From contig NZ_JAIVAP010000021.1 of NCBI RefSeq assembly GCF_020171945.1, positions 1-64,000 on the forward strand: DNA of 64,000 bases, read 5' to 3'. The notes beneath the pieces are model-generated. The model made no database searches, was not told where the DNA came from, and worked only from the letters and a program-made list of their open reading frames with translations. Below are positions 54,615 to 62,190 of this stretch, in pieces. Made by a program: the position numbers and the translations under genes. The DNA is from Bacillus infantis. Lineage in GTDB: Bacteria; Bacillota; Bacilli; Bacillales; Cytobacillaceae. Positions within the stretch are counted from its first letter, which is position 1, and the number at the start of each line of letters is the position of its first letter.

Positions 54615-55917
54615 CGAATTCCCCCAATTCAAGGAAGAAATAGACAAAATAGCTGTGCCGAAAGATAAGTTGGATAACATAATCAGCAAAGCTGTAATGG
54701 AAACCAAGCCGAAAAAAACATTAAGGCGCAAAGCATTATACACCATCAGTGCTGTTGCAGCAGGTTTTGCCCTGTTTATTGGATCGGCTATGTACTCTCC
54801 TGCCATCGCAAAAATCGCTTCCGAAATCCCGGTTGTGGGCACCTTTTTCAGCGGTTCGGGAGATGAAGGGCTGGAAATTGCCGGGGCAAAAGGTCTTACC
54901 CAGGTGGTCGGCAAATCGGCAACAGATAAGGGCATCACTTTAACAATAAATGAAGTCTTTTATGATGGGACCAGGCTGGCCTTTGGGTTTACACATGAGT
55001 CGCTGTTAGCGATCGGGGAAATGGAGCGGCCGGCTATTTATGTGGATGGCAAGGAAATCAACTTTAGCTCAGGCTCTTCGGGGGAATTTGTTACACCGGC
55101 AAAATACCAGGGGATTTTGGATATTAATCCGACCGAAGAGCTTCCGGAGGAGTTCACCATGAAGTTCAGGGTGGATGCAGTCGGTCTGATGCCGGGGAAG
55201 TGGGAATTCGAATTTCCGGTCAAACAGTCCGGCGAGGTGACGGTTATCCGGCCTAAAGAAACCAAAAACATTCAAGGGATGGAAGTGAATGTGAATTCGG
55301 TTAAGATCGGCCCTGCTGGTACGGATCTTTCTGTCAGTCTGACAGCTGATCTGGAACAAACAAAGCTGGATCCTTATACAGATTTGCACTTCAATATTGT
55401 GGATGATCAGGGGGTCGCGCTCAGGCAGATGTCGGGAAGCGGGCATGGCGATACTGTGGACGGAAAGGAGGAGGCAACGCTTAGTATGTTATACTCTCCG
55501 GTAAAAGAGGAGACAAAATCCTTGAGCATCATCCCCTATACGCTGCCCGCTCAGCATAGCGCTCCTGAAGAAGTAATGATGCCTCTTAGTGAAAGAGGTC
55601 TTCCGGCTATACTCGAGCAGGGAGGGGAAGACAAAATAACGGTAACGGACATAGAACGGACAAAGCAAAGCACCACCATATTTTTCGAAGTAGTCAGCGA
55701 GTTTGCCTATGATGACCAGCTGACGAGAAATCCTACAATTCTTGAGACGGCTGATGGAGAAAACCTCACAATTGAGAAGGAACCCTTTGCTGAAAGGGTG
55801 GAAGGAAACCTATATAAACAAGTATTTAAGGCAGCTGGGAGTAAGGAACTGATTTTCAAGGCCTTTGTCATGCCTGAGCCGGAAATGTTTGAAGCTTTTA
55901 CTGTAGAACTGCCATGA
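54607..55917 (+). CDS. DUF4179-type membrane anti-sigma/sensor protein
   Basis: A 436-residue single-pass protein. A cytoplasmic region of about 40 residues comes first, with one helix at about 43-60 (ALYTISAVAAGFALFIGSAM). The extracellular DUF4179 segment SPAIAKIASEIPVVGTFFSGSG...GITLTINEVFYDGTRLAFGFTHES follows, and then two beta-rich parts. It is the same length as the protein at 10097 and paired with a paralogous sigma factor. The ATG at 54607 has AAGGAGG about 8 bases upstream. It probably restrains the sigma factor until a cell-envelope signal arrives. Confidence 0.82.
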   Translation: MNSEFPQFKEEIDKIAVPKDKLDNIISKAVMETKPKKTLRRKALYTISAVAAGFALFIGSAMYSPAIAKIASEIPVVGTFFSGSGDEGLEIAGAKGLTQVVGKSATDKGITLTINEVFYDGTRLAFGFTHESLLAIGEMERPAIYVDGKEINFSSGSSGEFVTPAKYQGILDINPTEELPEEFTMKFRVDAVGLMPGKWEFEFPVKQSGEVTVIRPKETKNIQGMEVNVNSVKIGPAGTDLSVSLTADLEQTKLDPYTDLHFNIVDDQGVALRQMSGSGHGDTVDGKEEATLSMLYSPVKEETKSLSIIPYTLPAQHSAPEEVMMPLSERGLPAILEQGGEDKITVTDIERTKQSTTIFFEVVSEFAYDDQLTRNPTILETADGENLTIEKEPFAERVEGNLYKQVFKAAGSKELIFKAFVMPEPEMFEAFTVELP

Positions 55918-55954
55918 TAATAGCCAGGCACCTTTCATCGGTGCCTGGCTATTA
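55918..55954. terminator. Bidirectional terminator built on a GGTGCCTGGC palindrome
   Basis: TAATAGCCAGGCACC and GGTGCCTGGCTATTA form a perfect 15-bp stem over a 7-base loop between convergent genes. The core GGTGCCTGGC is shared with the two palindromic elements at 27738 and 46690, so the terminator may derive from such an element. Confidence 0.75.
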
Positions 55955-55955
55955 T

Positions 55956-57014
55956 TCACTCCACCTTAACACTCACCCGATCAATCGCATTATACCCATA
56001 ACCCTTCCTGTTCCAATTTGCGGAAGCCGGCTGTGTGCGGCCATGTGTATCATACGCTCTGGACATAAGAGTGTATTCTCCTTTGCCGGCCTTCCAATCA
56101 TACACCCAAGGCTGCCACTCATACCCGCTTGCTGCCGGGCTTTCAAGCCTTGCCTCCTTCCAGTTTTCACCTCCATCGGTGCTTATCTCCACTTTTTCGA
56201 TTTTCCCTTTACCGGTCCATGCGATGCCTTTGACAGTATGGCTCCCGGTTTGAAGAATCTGTCCTTCCAATGGATGGCGGATGGAACTGTTGACATGGAG
56301 CCTCGTTACTGGCGCTGCTCCTTCATCAGTTTCTTTATGAGGATAATAGACATAATCGATTTTCTGGTAAGGGCCTGTAAAAGGAGTATCTGCAACGGTT
56401 ATGCTTTTGAGCCACTTAACGGAAGCCATCGCATACCACTGGGGAACGATAAGCCTTAATGGAAAGCCGTGCTTGAAGGGAATCGGCTTTCCGTTGTATT
56501 CGTAGGCAACCAGTGTATCCGGATGCAGGGCTTTTTCCAGCGGAAGGCTTCTTGTAAAAGAATAAACCTCGTCAAGATCGGTTCTTTCTCCAAAGTCATA
56601 GCCCTGAAAGATGACTTCTGCTGCTCCATTCTGGATGCCTGCACCCTCGAGGAGGGAGGCAAGCGGAACACCCTTCCAGCTTCCCTGGCTGACCGCGCCT
56701 TTATCCCATTGCTCACCGAAAGTTTTGGGTTCAAAAAAGCTCCTCTTGTTCCCGGCGCATTCCAAAATGGCGGTCACGGTTCTCGATGGGAGATTCATTA
56801 ATTCGGTCAGGGAATAGAGCCGGGGTGAAGAAACTAACCCATTGACAGGCAGCCAATAGGCAGATGCTGACAGTGAAGGGTAGGTAAAATGATTCCTCAG
56901 GTAAAATAGCGAGTTGCCCATCCTCCTGCCTGAAATGAATTCAATGGGCGATTCCTGATTCTCGGGCTGCAGGCTATGGGTGGTCAAATAGGGCCTTACT
57001 AAAGGTTTTTGCAT
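55956..57014 (-). CDS. Sulfite-oxidase-family molybdoenzyme
   Basis: A 352-residue protein with the sulfite oxidase catalytic domain (ILECAGNKR with the molybdenum-ligand cysteine at about residue 86; VIFQGYDFGERTDLDEVYSFTRSLPLEKAL; PFKHGFPLRLIVPQWYAMASVKWL) and the C-terminal Mo-co dimerisation domain (GIAWTGKGKIEKVEISTDGGENWKEA). There is no cytochrome b5 domain and no export signal, so it probably acts in the cytoplasm. The electron acceptor and true substrate are unknown. AGGAGG precedes the ATG. It is not linked to a heme subunit or molybdenum cofactor gene here. Confidence 0.88.
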   Translation of the reverse strand: MQKPLVRPYLTTHSLQPENQESPIEFISGRRMGNSLFYLRNHFTYPSLSASAYWLPVNGLVSSPRLYSLTELMNLPSRTVTAILECAGNKRSFFEPKTFGEQWDKGAVSQGSWKGVPLASLLEGAGIQNGAAEVIFQGYDFGERTDLDEVYSFTRSLPLEKALHPDTLVAYEYNGKPIPFKHGFPLRLIVPQWYAMASVKWLKSITVADTPFTGPYQKIDYVYYPHKETDEGAAPVTRLHVNSSIRHPLEGQILQTGSHTVKGIAWTGKGKIEKVEISTDGGENWKEARLESPAASGYEWQPWVYDWKAGKGEYTLMSRAYDTHGRTQPASANWNRKGYGYNAIDRVSVKVE

Positions 57015-57184
57015 AATACGGCCTCCTGATCAGTAAATATCCATTTATATGTTAGAAACAGAATGATCATGCCTTTCCTATATGTAAAAAATTCCGGCTA
57101 TGAATGGAGATAATTCCTGTCCTGTGCGGGTATATGATTAAAAGATATGATTCTTGCGAAAAATGGCAGCAGGGAGGATAAATC

Positions 57185-58030
57185 ATGAAATGGAAGGGAA
57201 GAAGAGCAAGCTCCAATGTTGAGGATAGAAGGGGAATGGGCGGCAAAACGCTTGTCGGGGGAGGACTCGGAGGTATTGTCATTGTCCTGATTATTACGTT
57301 ATTGGGAGGCAATCCCGGCGAGCTTCTCGGCGGTCTGGGGATGACCGGGGAGGAGCAGTCTCCTGCGCCTTATGAAGAAACTGCCGAGGAAAGGGAGCTG
57401 GCCGATTTTGTATCAGTCGTGCTGGCAGATACAGAGGAAGTCTGGAGTGAAGTTTTCCAGGAGCGGGGGATGGAATACAGGGAGCCGACCCTTGTTTTGT
57501 ATACAGGCAGCGTCCAGTCTGCCTGCGGAGCAGCAGGTGCATCGGTCGGGCCATTCTATTGTCCTGGAGACCAAAAACTTTATATTGATTTAAGCTTCTA
57601 CAGGGAGCTGCGGGAAAAATTCAAGGCGCCTGGCGATTTTGCCATGGCCTATGTTGTTGCCCATGAAGTCGGCCATCATGTCCAGACGCTCCTTGGCACT
57701 ACGGATGAAATTATGCCTCTCCGCCAAAAGCTCAGCCAGGAAGAATTCAATAAATATCAGGTCAGGTTTGAGCTTCAGGCTGATTATTATGCCGGCGTTT
57801 GGGCGCATCATGCACAGGGAATGGGTTATCTAGAGCAAGGTGATCTGGAGGAAGCGATCCAGGCTGCCCATGCAGTCGGCGATGATACGATCCAGAAGAG
57901 GGCCCAGGGCTATGCAGTTCCGGAAAGCTTCACCCACGGCACCTCTGAACAGAGGAAGCGCTGGTTCAATAGGGGCTTCCAGAGTGGAACGATAGAGGGC
58001 GGCGATACGTTCAGCGCCCGCAATCTATAA
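57185..58030 (+). CDS. Neutral zinc metallopeptidase, YpfJ family
   Basis: A 281-residue membrane-anchored peptidase of the YpfJ family. A cytoplasmic start MKWKGRRASSNVEDRRG is followed by a helix (about 24-42) and an outer domain with the zinc motif HEVGHHV at residues 160-166. CGAAGASVGPFYCPGDQKLYIDLSFYREL and FELQADYYAGVWA (third ligand region) are typical. The function of the family is poorly known. GGGAGG precedes the ATG. The cupin gene follows after about 20 bases, so they form an operon. Confidence 0.88.
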   Translation: MKWKGRRASSNVEDRRGMGGKTLVGGGLGGIVIVLIITLLGGNPGELLGGLGMTGEEQSPAPYEETAEERELADFVSVVLADTEEVWSEVFQERGMEYREPTLVLYTGSVQSACGAAGASVGPFYCPGDQKLYIDLSFYRELREKFKAPGDFAMAYVVAHEVGHHVQTLLGTTDEIMPLRQKLSQEEFNKYQVRFELQADYYAGVWAHHAQGMGYLEQGDLEEAIQAAHAVGDDTIQKRAQGYAVPESFTHGTSEQRKRWFNRGFQSGTIEGGDTFSARNL

Positions 58031-58051
58031 CTTACAAAGGAGTGGATGCAC

Positions 58052-58552
58052 ATGGCAACACAGGTCAGATCATTTTTTCTCCAGGACAATGGCGATATCC
58101 CGAACAATCAGGAATTGCCTGTCATCATCTATGAAGGGATCTTCAGTGACAATGCCAATACAATAGAGGGAACTTTCACCCGCCATAACTGGCTCGGCAC
58201 ATGGACAGGCGGGGTGTTCGACTACCATCACTATCACAGCAACTCTCACGAAGTCCTAGGTGTCCGTTCAGGCCGCGCTACTATTCTGTTAGGCGGGGAC
58301 GGCGGAGAAAGAGTTGAAGTGAAAGCCGGGGATGTCATTGTGCTGCCTGCAGGAACGGGCCATAAAAATGTCGACAGTTCAGAAGACTTTGAGGTTGTCG
58401 GAGCCTACCCGGATGGAATGAGCCATGATTTGAAAAAGAAAGATCCGGGAGGACGCGCACAGGCACTCTCAGATATCCGCAGTGTACCGGTGCCTGCAAC
58501 AGATCCTGTCTATGGAGATACAGGCCCGCTGCTTGAAAAATGGGTGAAATAA
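58052..58552 (+). CDS. Cupin protein, YjlB type
   Basis: A cupin of about 166 residues resembling B. subtilis YjlB. The first cupin motif is FDYHHYHSNSHEVLGVRSGRATILLGG, with metal-ligand histidines and a glutamate, and the second is VKAGDVIVLPAGTGHKNVDSSEDF. The ATG at 58052 has AAAGGAG at the right distance; an in-frame ATG at 58046 is too close. It is translated after the peptidase in one operon. The enzyme activity is unknown. Confidence 0.82.
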   Translation: MATQVRSFFLQDNGDIPNNQELPVIIYEGIFSDNANTIEGTFTRHNWLGTWTGGVFDYHHYHSNSHEVLGVRSGRATILLGGDGGERVEVKAGDVIVLPAGTGHKNVDSSEDFEVVGAYPDGMSHDLKKKDPGGRAQALSDIRSVPVPATDPVYGDTGPLLEKWVK

Positions 58553-58642
58553 ACAAAAAAGCCTGGAACAAGATGAGTAACGGGCTCGGTTTTAAAGCAT
58601 AAAGTGGGATGTTGACTTTTTAGCATAAAATTAGCACACGAA

Positions 58643-58677
58643 AAAGCTCGGAGCCATGATGCTCTGAGCTTTTTTTA
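58643..58677 (+). terminator. Terminator of the peptidase-cupin operon
   Basis: AAAGCTCGGAGC pairs with GCTCTGAGCTTT (one G-U) over CATGAT, then TTTTT. It stands about 90 bases after the cupin stop codon. Confidence 0.75.
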
Positions 58678-58798
58678 TAGAGATAGCACGTTGTTGAAGA
58701 GAAGAATACCTGCTAAAAGACCAATTTTTTCCCGTGTCGCACCCTGATTTAAAGAGCAGATCTTCCAGGGGCAGGATGAGGTTCAGTACGGGTTAACA

Positions 58799-58986
58799 AA
58801 TAAGCGGAGAAATTACGGCTAATTTTAAAAGAGCTTTAAAAACAGCTTAATTAGACGGAGAAATTACGCCTATCGACCCGAAAAAAAGGAAAACGGACCA
58901 TTTTGCTTCTCTTAACCGTAAAAACTCCGCTTATTTGGACCCATTCGAGATATATTATCAATTTAATAGTAAAAACTCCGCTTATT
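58799..58986 (-). repeat. ~190-bp dispersed AATAAGCGGAG element, copy 2
   Basis: The ends are AATAAGCGGAGAAATTACGG (from 58799) and two inverted copies of AAAAACTCCGCTTATT (ending 58935 and 58986). An inner ACGGAGAAATTACG unit (58854-58867) and AGCTTTAAAAACAGCTTAA lie between. Read on the minus strand the order of blocks equals that of 1311-1500: two outer units, an inner CCGTCTA block, GCTGTTTTTAA, and one inverted end. So this is the same element in the opposite orientation. Confidence 0.75.
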
Positions 58987-59019
58987 AATTTCTTGTTGGC
59001 AGCTCAAACCAAGTTTGGG

Positions 59020-59397
59020 TTAAAGGATTCCCCAAACGAACATATAATAAAATCCGAACACCACGAAGATGAGCAGCAAAAGAGCTGAGAGGAGAACAAT
59101 CATCCTCCGGGAAAATCTGAATGATTGGCTGTTGATTTCATGCCCCTTTCTGAAATACCCGATTGTAGTCATGATGATTGTCGCTATCCCTGTAATGATG
59201 GAAGCAAGCCCGATAATCTGCGCCAGGGCGTCTCCTATCATTGAAGCAGCCGGCAGGGTGGAAAAGTGAAGATTTGTGATAAGGAAGCCGACTCCTATGA
59301 TTGTGATGCTCGTCCTGACCCAGGCCAGATATGTCCGTTCATTGGCCAAATGCTGCTGGATATACTTAGAATCCTTTGTAGGCTGCCCATTGTCCAT
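59020..59397 (-). CDS. DUF202 (YidH-like) membrane protein
   Basis: A 125-residue protein with the DUF202 start LANERTYLAWVRTSITIIGVGFLI followed by two more helices (IIGLASIITGIATIIMTTIGYF and MIVLLSALLLLIFVVFGFYYMF). The family is found in many bacteria and also in fungal vacuolar transporter chaperone subunits; the bacterial role is unknown. The ribosome site is weak for the ATG at 59397. It is monocistronic, reading left into the spacer with the dispersed element. Confidence 0.82.
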   Translation of the reverse strand: MDNGQPTKDSKYIQQHLANERTYLAWVRTSITIIGVGFLITNLHFSTLPAASMIGDALAQIIGLASIITGIATIIMTTIGYFRKGHEINSQSFRFSRRMIVLLSALLLLIFVVFGFYYMFVWGIL

Positions 59398-59542
59398 CCC
59401 GCATCACCACACTATCAGTTTGTTGGATAAATGGTAGCATATACTGGGAAAATTGGCTAATCCGCAACCCGATGCCTCTGGCTACTTGTCCAAAAGGCAG
59501 GTAGAATAAGTGTAAACTCTCAATTTGGAAGGGGTATCACCA

Positions 59543-60103
59543 ATGCTGACTGAAAAAGAAAAGATGCTCGCAGGTGAGCTATATGATGCAGCAGATCCAA
59601 TCCTTGTAAAAGAAAGGACCAATGCACGCAGACTGACCCGGCTGTTCAATCTGACAGAAGAAACTGAAGAGGAGAGACGGACAGAGCTTTTAAAGGAACT
59701 CTTGGGATCGACTGGGAAGAATTTTTATATCGAACCAAGCTTCCGCTGTGACTACGGCTATAATATTAAGGCAGGCGAAAATTTTTATGCGAATTTCGAC
59801 TGTGTCATCCTGGACGTGTGTGAAGTGAATATCGGCGATAACTGCTTTATGGCTCCAGGAGTACATATCTATACAGCAGGGCACCCGCTGCATCCGGAAG
59901 AGCGGAATGCAGGGCCTGAGTTCGGGAAGCCCGTCACCATTGGAAATAATGTCTGGGTCGGGGGCAGGGCCGTCATTAATCCGGGCATAAAGATTGGGGA
60001 CAATGCAGTCATTGCATCAGGCGCAGTTGTGACCAAGGATGTGCCTGACAATGCGGTGGTCGGGGGGAATCCGGCCAGGGTGATTAAGTTTATAGATATC
60101 TAA
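59543..60103 (+). CDS. Maltose/sugar O-acetyltransferase (Maa/NodL family)
   Basis: A 186-residue hexapeptide-repeat acetyltransferase. It shows the N-terminal [21 protein letters not shown] cap of Maa, [25 protein letters not shown], the catalytic histidine in [16 protein letters not shown], and the left-handed helix repeats [40 protein letters not shown]. The ATG at 59543 has AAGGGG before it; an in-frame start 18 bases earlier lies within that site. It acetylates sugars with acetyl-CoA, probably to detoxify excess imported sugar. It stands alone. Confidence 0.9.
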   Translation: MLTEKEKMLAGELYDAADPILVKERTNARRLTRLFNLTEETEEERRTELLKELLGSTGKNFYIEPSFRCDYGYNIKAGENFYANFDCVILDVCEVNIGDNCFMAPGVHIYTAGHPLHPEERNAGPEFGKPVTIGNNVWVGGRAVINPGIKIGDNAVIASGAVVTKDVPDNAVVGGNPARVIKFIDI

Positions 60104-60126
60104 AATTCCAGGTGCAGAATGAACCA

Positions 60127-60165
60127 AAAAGCAGACGGGCCTATTGCCGGCTGGCCTGCTTCACA
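60127..60165 (-). terminator. Hairpin overlapping the end of the DinB-family gene
   Basis: On the minus strand GCAGGCC...GGCC.GTCTGC form an imperfect stem followed by TTTTTGG. It begins within the last codons of the DinB-family gene. Confidence 0.45.
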
Positions 60166-60623
60166 TAACGCTCCCAATGATTTTCAATTTCCTTCTTATG
60201 CTTGTGGTCATGCTCAATCAAGCCGGCAAAGTATTGGCCTATTGTCATTTCTCTTCCTGGGTACAGCTCCTGAAATCTTTCCGGCTCCAGTTTTTCCAAA
60301 AGTGACAGAAGCTCTTCTCTTGCCTCAGCAAACTCACTGATCAGCTTTTGCTTGCTGATTCCTAACCTCGCGTAGTTTCTCGCTTCCATGTTCATTGCAT
60401 CTGCATTAATCTTTTCAGAAGGAATTTTCTCTTTGCTCATCAGGACAGGCATGCGCCGGCTGATGACAAATCGATCCCAGGTGATAAAGTGGGAGACCAC
60501 AGCGGCTGTTCCCCAGGAGCCTTCCCGGAAAGGGAGGAACCAAAGCTGATCTTCCATTTGTTCAAGTGATTGCACCCAACCAATGAATTTTGCTTTTTCT
60601 TCGATAATCTCTTCTTTTCTCAT
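60141..60623 (-). CDS. DinB/DfsB-family protein
   Basis: A 160-residue four-helix-bundle protein of the DinB superfamily. A first histidine lies in WGTAAVVSHFITWDRF, and the paired histidines GLIEHDHKHKKEIENHW near the C terminus form the expected metal site. The length is normal. AAGGGGGCAGC precedes the ATG. Members include bacillithiol transferases, but the substrate here cannot be told. Confidence 0.82.
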   Translation of the reverse strand: MRKEEIIEEKAKFIGWVQSLEQMEDQLWFLPFREGSWGTAAVVSHFITWDRFVISRRMPVLMSKEKIPSEKINADAMNMEARNYARLGISKQKLISEFAEAREELLSLLEKLEPERFQELYPGREMTIGQYFAGLIEHDHKHKKEIENHWERYVKQASRQ

Positions 60624-60696
60624 AAGCTGCCCCCTTGATCATCTATCACCATTTCTCTTCTTCCTGCACAGATTGAATTCCTGCTTTTTAATAAAA

Positions 60697-60722
60697 AAGG
60701 GACCTCCGGCTTGAAGGTCCCT
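60697..60722 (-). terminator. Terminator of the tandem-repeat protein gene
   Basis: Read leftwards, AGGGACCT pairs with AGGTCCCT and is followed by TTTTTTATT. It ends the tandem-repeat gene. Confidence 0.75.
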
Positions 60723-60728
60723 ATCTTA

Positions 60729-61538
60729 TTAAAATTTGTGTCCGCCCATCAGGGGCTTGTCTACACCAAGCTCTTCCAATTCTTCTTTGGCAGAATCCAT
60801 GATGCTGTCGGCTTTAGCTTTCGTTTCTTCATCCAGATCCGCGAAAGGATCTCCTTTGCCATGCCTTTCAGGAAGAGAGATGCCGAGAGCCTTTAACTGT
60901 TCATCAGCTTCCTCGCGGGAAAGGGAGCCATCTTTGACCTGATCTTGAATGGCCTGTGCCTTGGCTTTCGTGTCCTCATCCAGATCAGCGAAAGGATCTC
61001 CTTTGCCATGATGATCAGGTAGAGTGACGCCAAGTGCCTTTAATTGCTCATCAGCTTCTTCGCGAGAGAGGGAGCCATCTTTGACCTGATCTTGAATGGC
61101 CTGTGCCTTGGCTTTCCTGTCCTCATCCAGATCCGCGAAAGGATCTCCTTTGCCATGATGATCAGGTAGAGTGACGCCAAGTGCCTTTAATTGCTCATCA
61201 GCTTCTTCGCGGGAAAGGGAGCCTTCTTTGACTTGATCCTGAATGGCCTGTGCTTTTGCTTTTGTCTCTTCATCCAGGTTAGCGAAAAGGTCCTCTTTTG
61301 CTCTTTTTGCAGGAAGCTCAACACCGATTGCGGCCAATTCCTCTTTCAGCTTGTCCATGATTGCCTGAACCTTAGCCTTGGTGCCGTCATCCAATACTTG
61401 TCCTGCCTTTTCTAAAAGAGAAGCAGGTGCAGTTCCTGTCCCGCTCTCCTCTGCGGCCATTGCCTTGAATGCCGTTCCGCCAATGAGGCTAAGCGATAAC
61501 GCTCCTGTAAGTGCATATCCGGCCCATTTTTTCTTCAT
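60729..61538 (-). CDS. Secreted protein with three 49-residue tandem repeats
   Basis: A 269-residue secreted protein of no family I can name. A signal peptide ends about residue 29 (ALSLSLIGGTAFKAMA). Residues 86-134, 135-183 and 184-232 are three near-identical 49-residue repeats, each of the form DLDE.TKAKAQAIQDQVK, then DGSLSREEADEQLKALGV, then a DHHGKGDPF linker. They are flanked by shorter divergent repeats (about 49-85 and 233-269) that lack the GSLSREEADEQ insert, like caps. GGAGG precedes the ATG at 61538. A TTTTCACC direct repeat in its promoter matches that of the adjacent two-component system, which probably controls it. Confidence 0.8.
   Translation of the reverse strand: MKKKWAGYALTGALSLSLIGGTAFKAMAAEESGTGTAPASLLEKAGQVLDDGTKAKVQAIMDKLKEELAAIGVELPAKRAKEDLFANLDEETKAKAQAIQDQVKEGSLSREEADEQLKALGVTLPDHHGKGDPFADLDEDRKAKAQAIQDQVKDGSLSREEADEQLKALGVTLPDHHGKGDPFADLDEDTKAKAQAIQDQVKDGSLSREEADEQLKALGISLPERHGKGDPFADLDEETKAKADSIMDSAKEELEELGVDKPLMGGHKF
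60843..61283 (-). repeat. Three in-frame 147-bp tandem DNA repeats
   Basis: Units lie at 61137-61283, 60990-61136 and 60843-60989. The first two share an identical stretch of about 70 bases (the DHHGKGDPF and EEADEQLKALG part), while the second and third share another identical stretch (the QAIQDQVKDGS part). This mosaic pattern points to recombination among the units, and copy number may vary between strains. Confidence 0.85.
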
Positions 61539-61609
61539 CGATACATTCCTCCATTTAATTCAGATTTTTGCTCGTCTTGCTGTTTACAGGTTTCACTATA
61601 AGGAGCTTC

Positions 61610-61628
61610 GGTGAAAAACAGGTGAAAA
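61610..61628 (-). promoter_or_regulatory. TTTTCACC direct repeat, candidate response-regulator site
   Basis: On the minus strand TTTTCACC-TGT-TTTTCACC has its units exactly 11 bp apart, about 70-90 bases before the start codon of the tandem-repeat gene and about 8 bases before a TATAGT -10 candidate. The same arrangement occurs at 62126-62144 before the response-regulator gene. Confidence 0.6.
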
Positions 61629-61756
61629 TATAAAAGAAATAAAAATTATGAGGATTTATTGCGGCTTAAGTTTTGGTAATATAAGGATATAGCGATGCGC
61701 TGCTTTATACTAACTCAAAACGGCAAGCTTGAACTGTTCTTAATTGGGAGGTTTCT

Positions 61757-62038
61757 ATGCAAAAAGTGAATGTCTGGTCCTTCATTTTTTCTATCATTTG
61801 TATCCTGCTGTTTATGGAAGCTGCTTTTTCAGGACCGAACGATTATTCCATCATCGGCCTCGACCCTTTCGAATTATTGCTTTGCCTGACCCTGGCGGCC
61901 TTTGTTTTAGCTGTTATGGGATTTGGCGGCATCCAGAACAGGAAGGGCATGGCGAGGAGCGTTGCTTCTCTCATAATAACAGTGGGACTTTCCGGGGTCT
62001 TGGCTTATATTGTTTTTATCGGTAAGCTGTTAGGCTAG
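61757..62038 (+). CDS. Small membrane protein of unknown function
   Basis: A 93-residue protein I do not recognise. It has three hydrophobic segments (about 7-22, 36-56 and 69-91) and a polar loop GFGGIQNRKGMARS between the second and third. GGGAGG precedes the ATG at a good distance. An overlapping frame of the same length at 61744-62025 is less hydrophobic and has no ribosome site, so this frame is preferred. It lies between the secreted repeat gene and the two-component system. Confidence 0.65.
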   Translation: MQKVNVWSFIFSIICILLFMEAAFSGPNDYSIIGLDPFELLLCLTLAAFVLAVMGFGGIQNRKGMARSVASLIITVGLSGVLAYIVFIGKLLG

Positions 62039-62125
62039 CGAAAAATAATAATGGTTGATAGCAGAAAGGACTCACACACAGCAGAGTCTTTTTTCTTTTG
62101 GGCAAGGAGGGAGCAGGAGGCTGTT

Positions 62126-62144
62126 TTTTCACTCGATTTTCACC
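62126..62144 (+). promoter_or_regulatory. TTTTCAC direct repeat, candidate autoregulatory site
   Basis: TTTTCACT (62126-62133) and TTTTCACC (62137-62144) are 11 bp apart, about 45-65 bases before the response-regulator start. This is the spacing of OmpR-family binding sites. The sequence resembles the TTTTCACA octamers reported for CssR in B. subtilis. Confidence 0.6.
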
Positions 62145-62190
62145 GACTTATGGTATCTTAATCATAACGAAATGCGGGAAGGTGGATATA

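Larger units (their letters stand above)
58553..59019. other. Gene-free spacer with terminator and a dispersed repeat
   Basis: These 467 bases hold the cupin terminator (58643-58677) and copy 2 of the ~190-bp AATAAGCGGAG element (58799-58986). I saw no coding region. The leftward DUF202 gene ends at the right edge. Confidence 0.65.

Noticed and set aside
60843-61283. Regular DNA repeats that could be taken for a CRISPR array
   Set aside because: The 147-bp units are in frame within a signal-peptide protein, have no alternating spacers, and no cas gene is near.
61744-62025. Alternative frame overlapping the small membrane gene at 61757
   Set aside because: It lacks a ribosome site at its start and has a cysteine/arginine-rich sequence of the kind seen in shadow frames.
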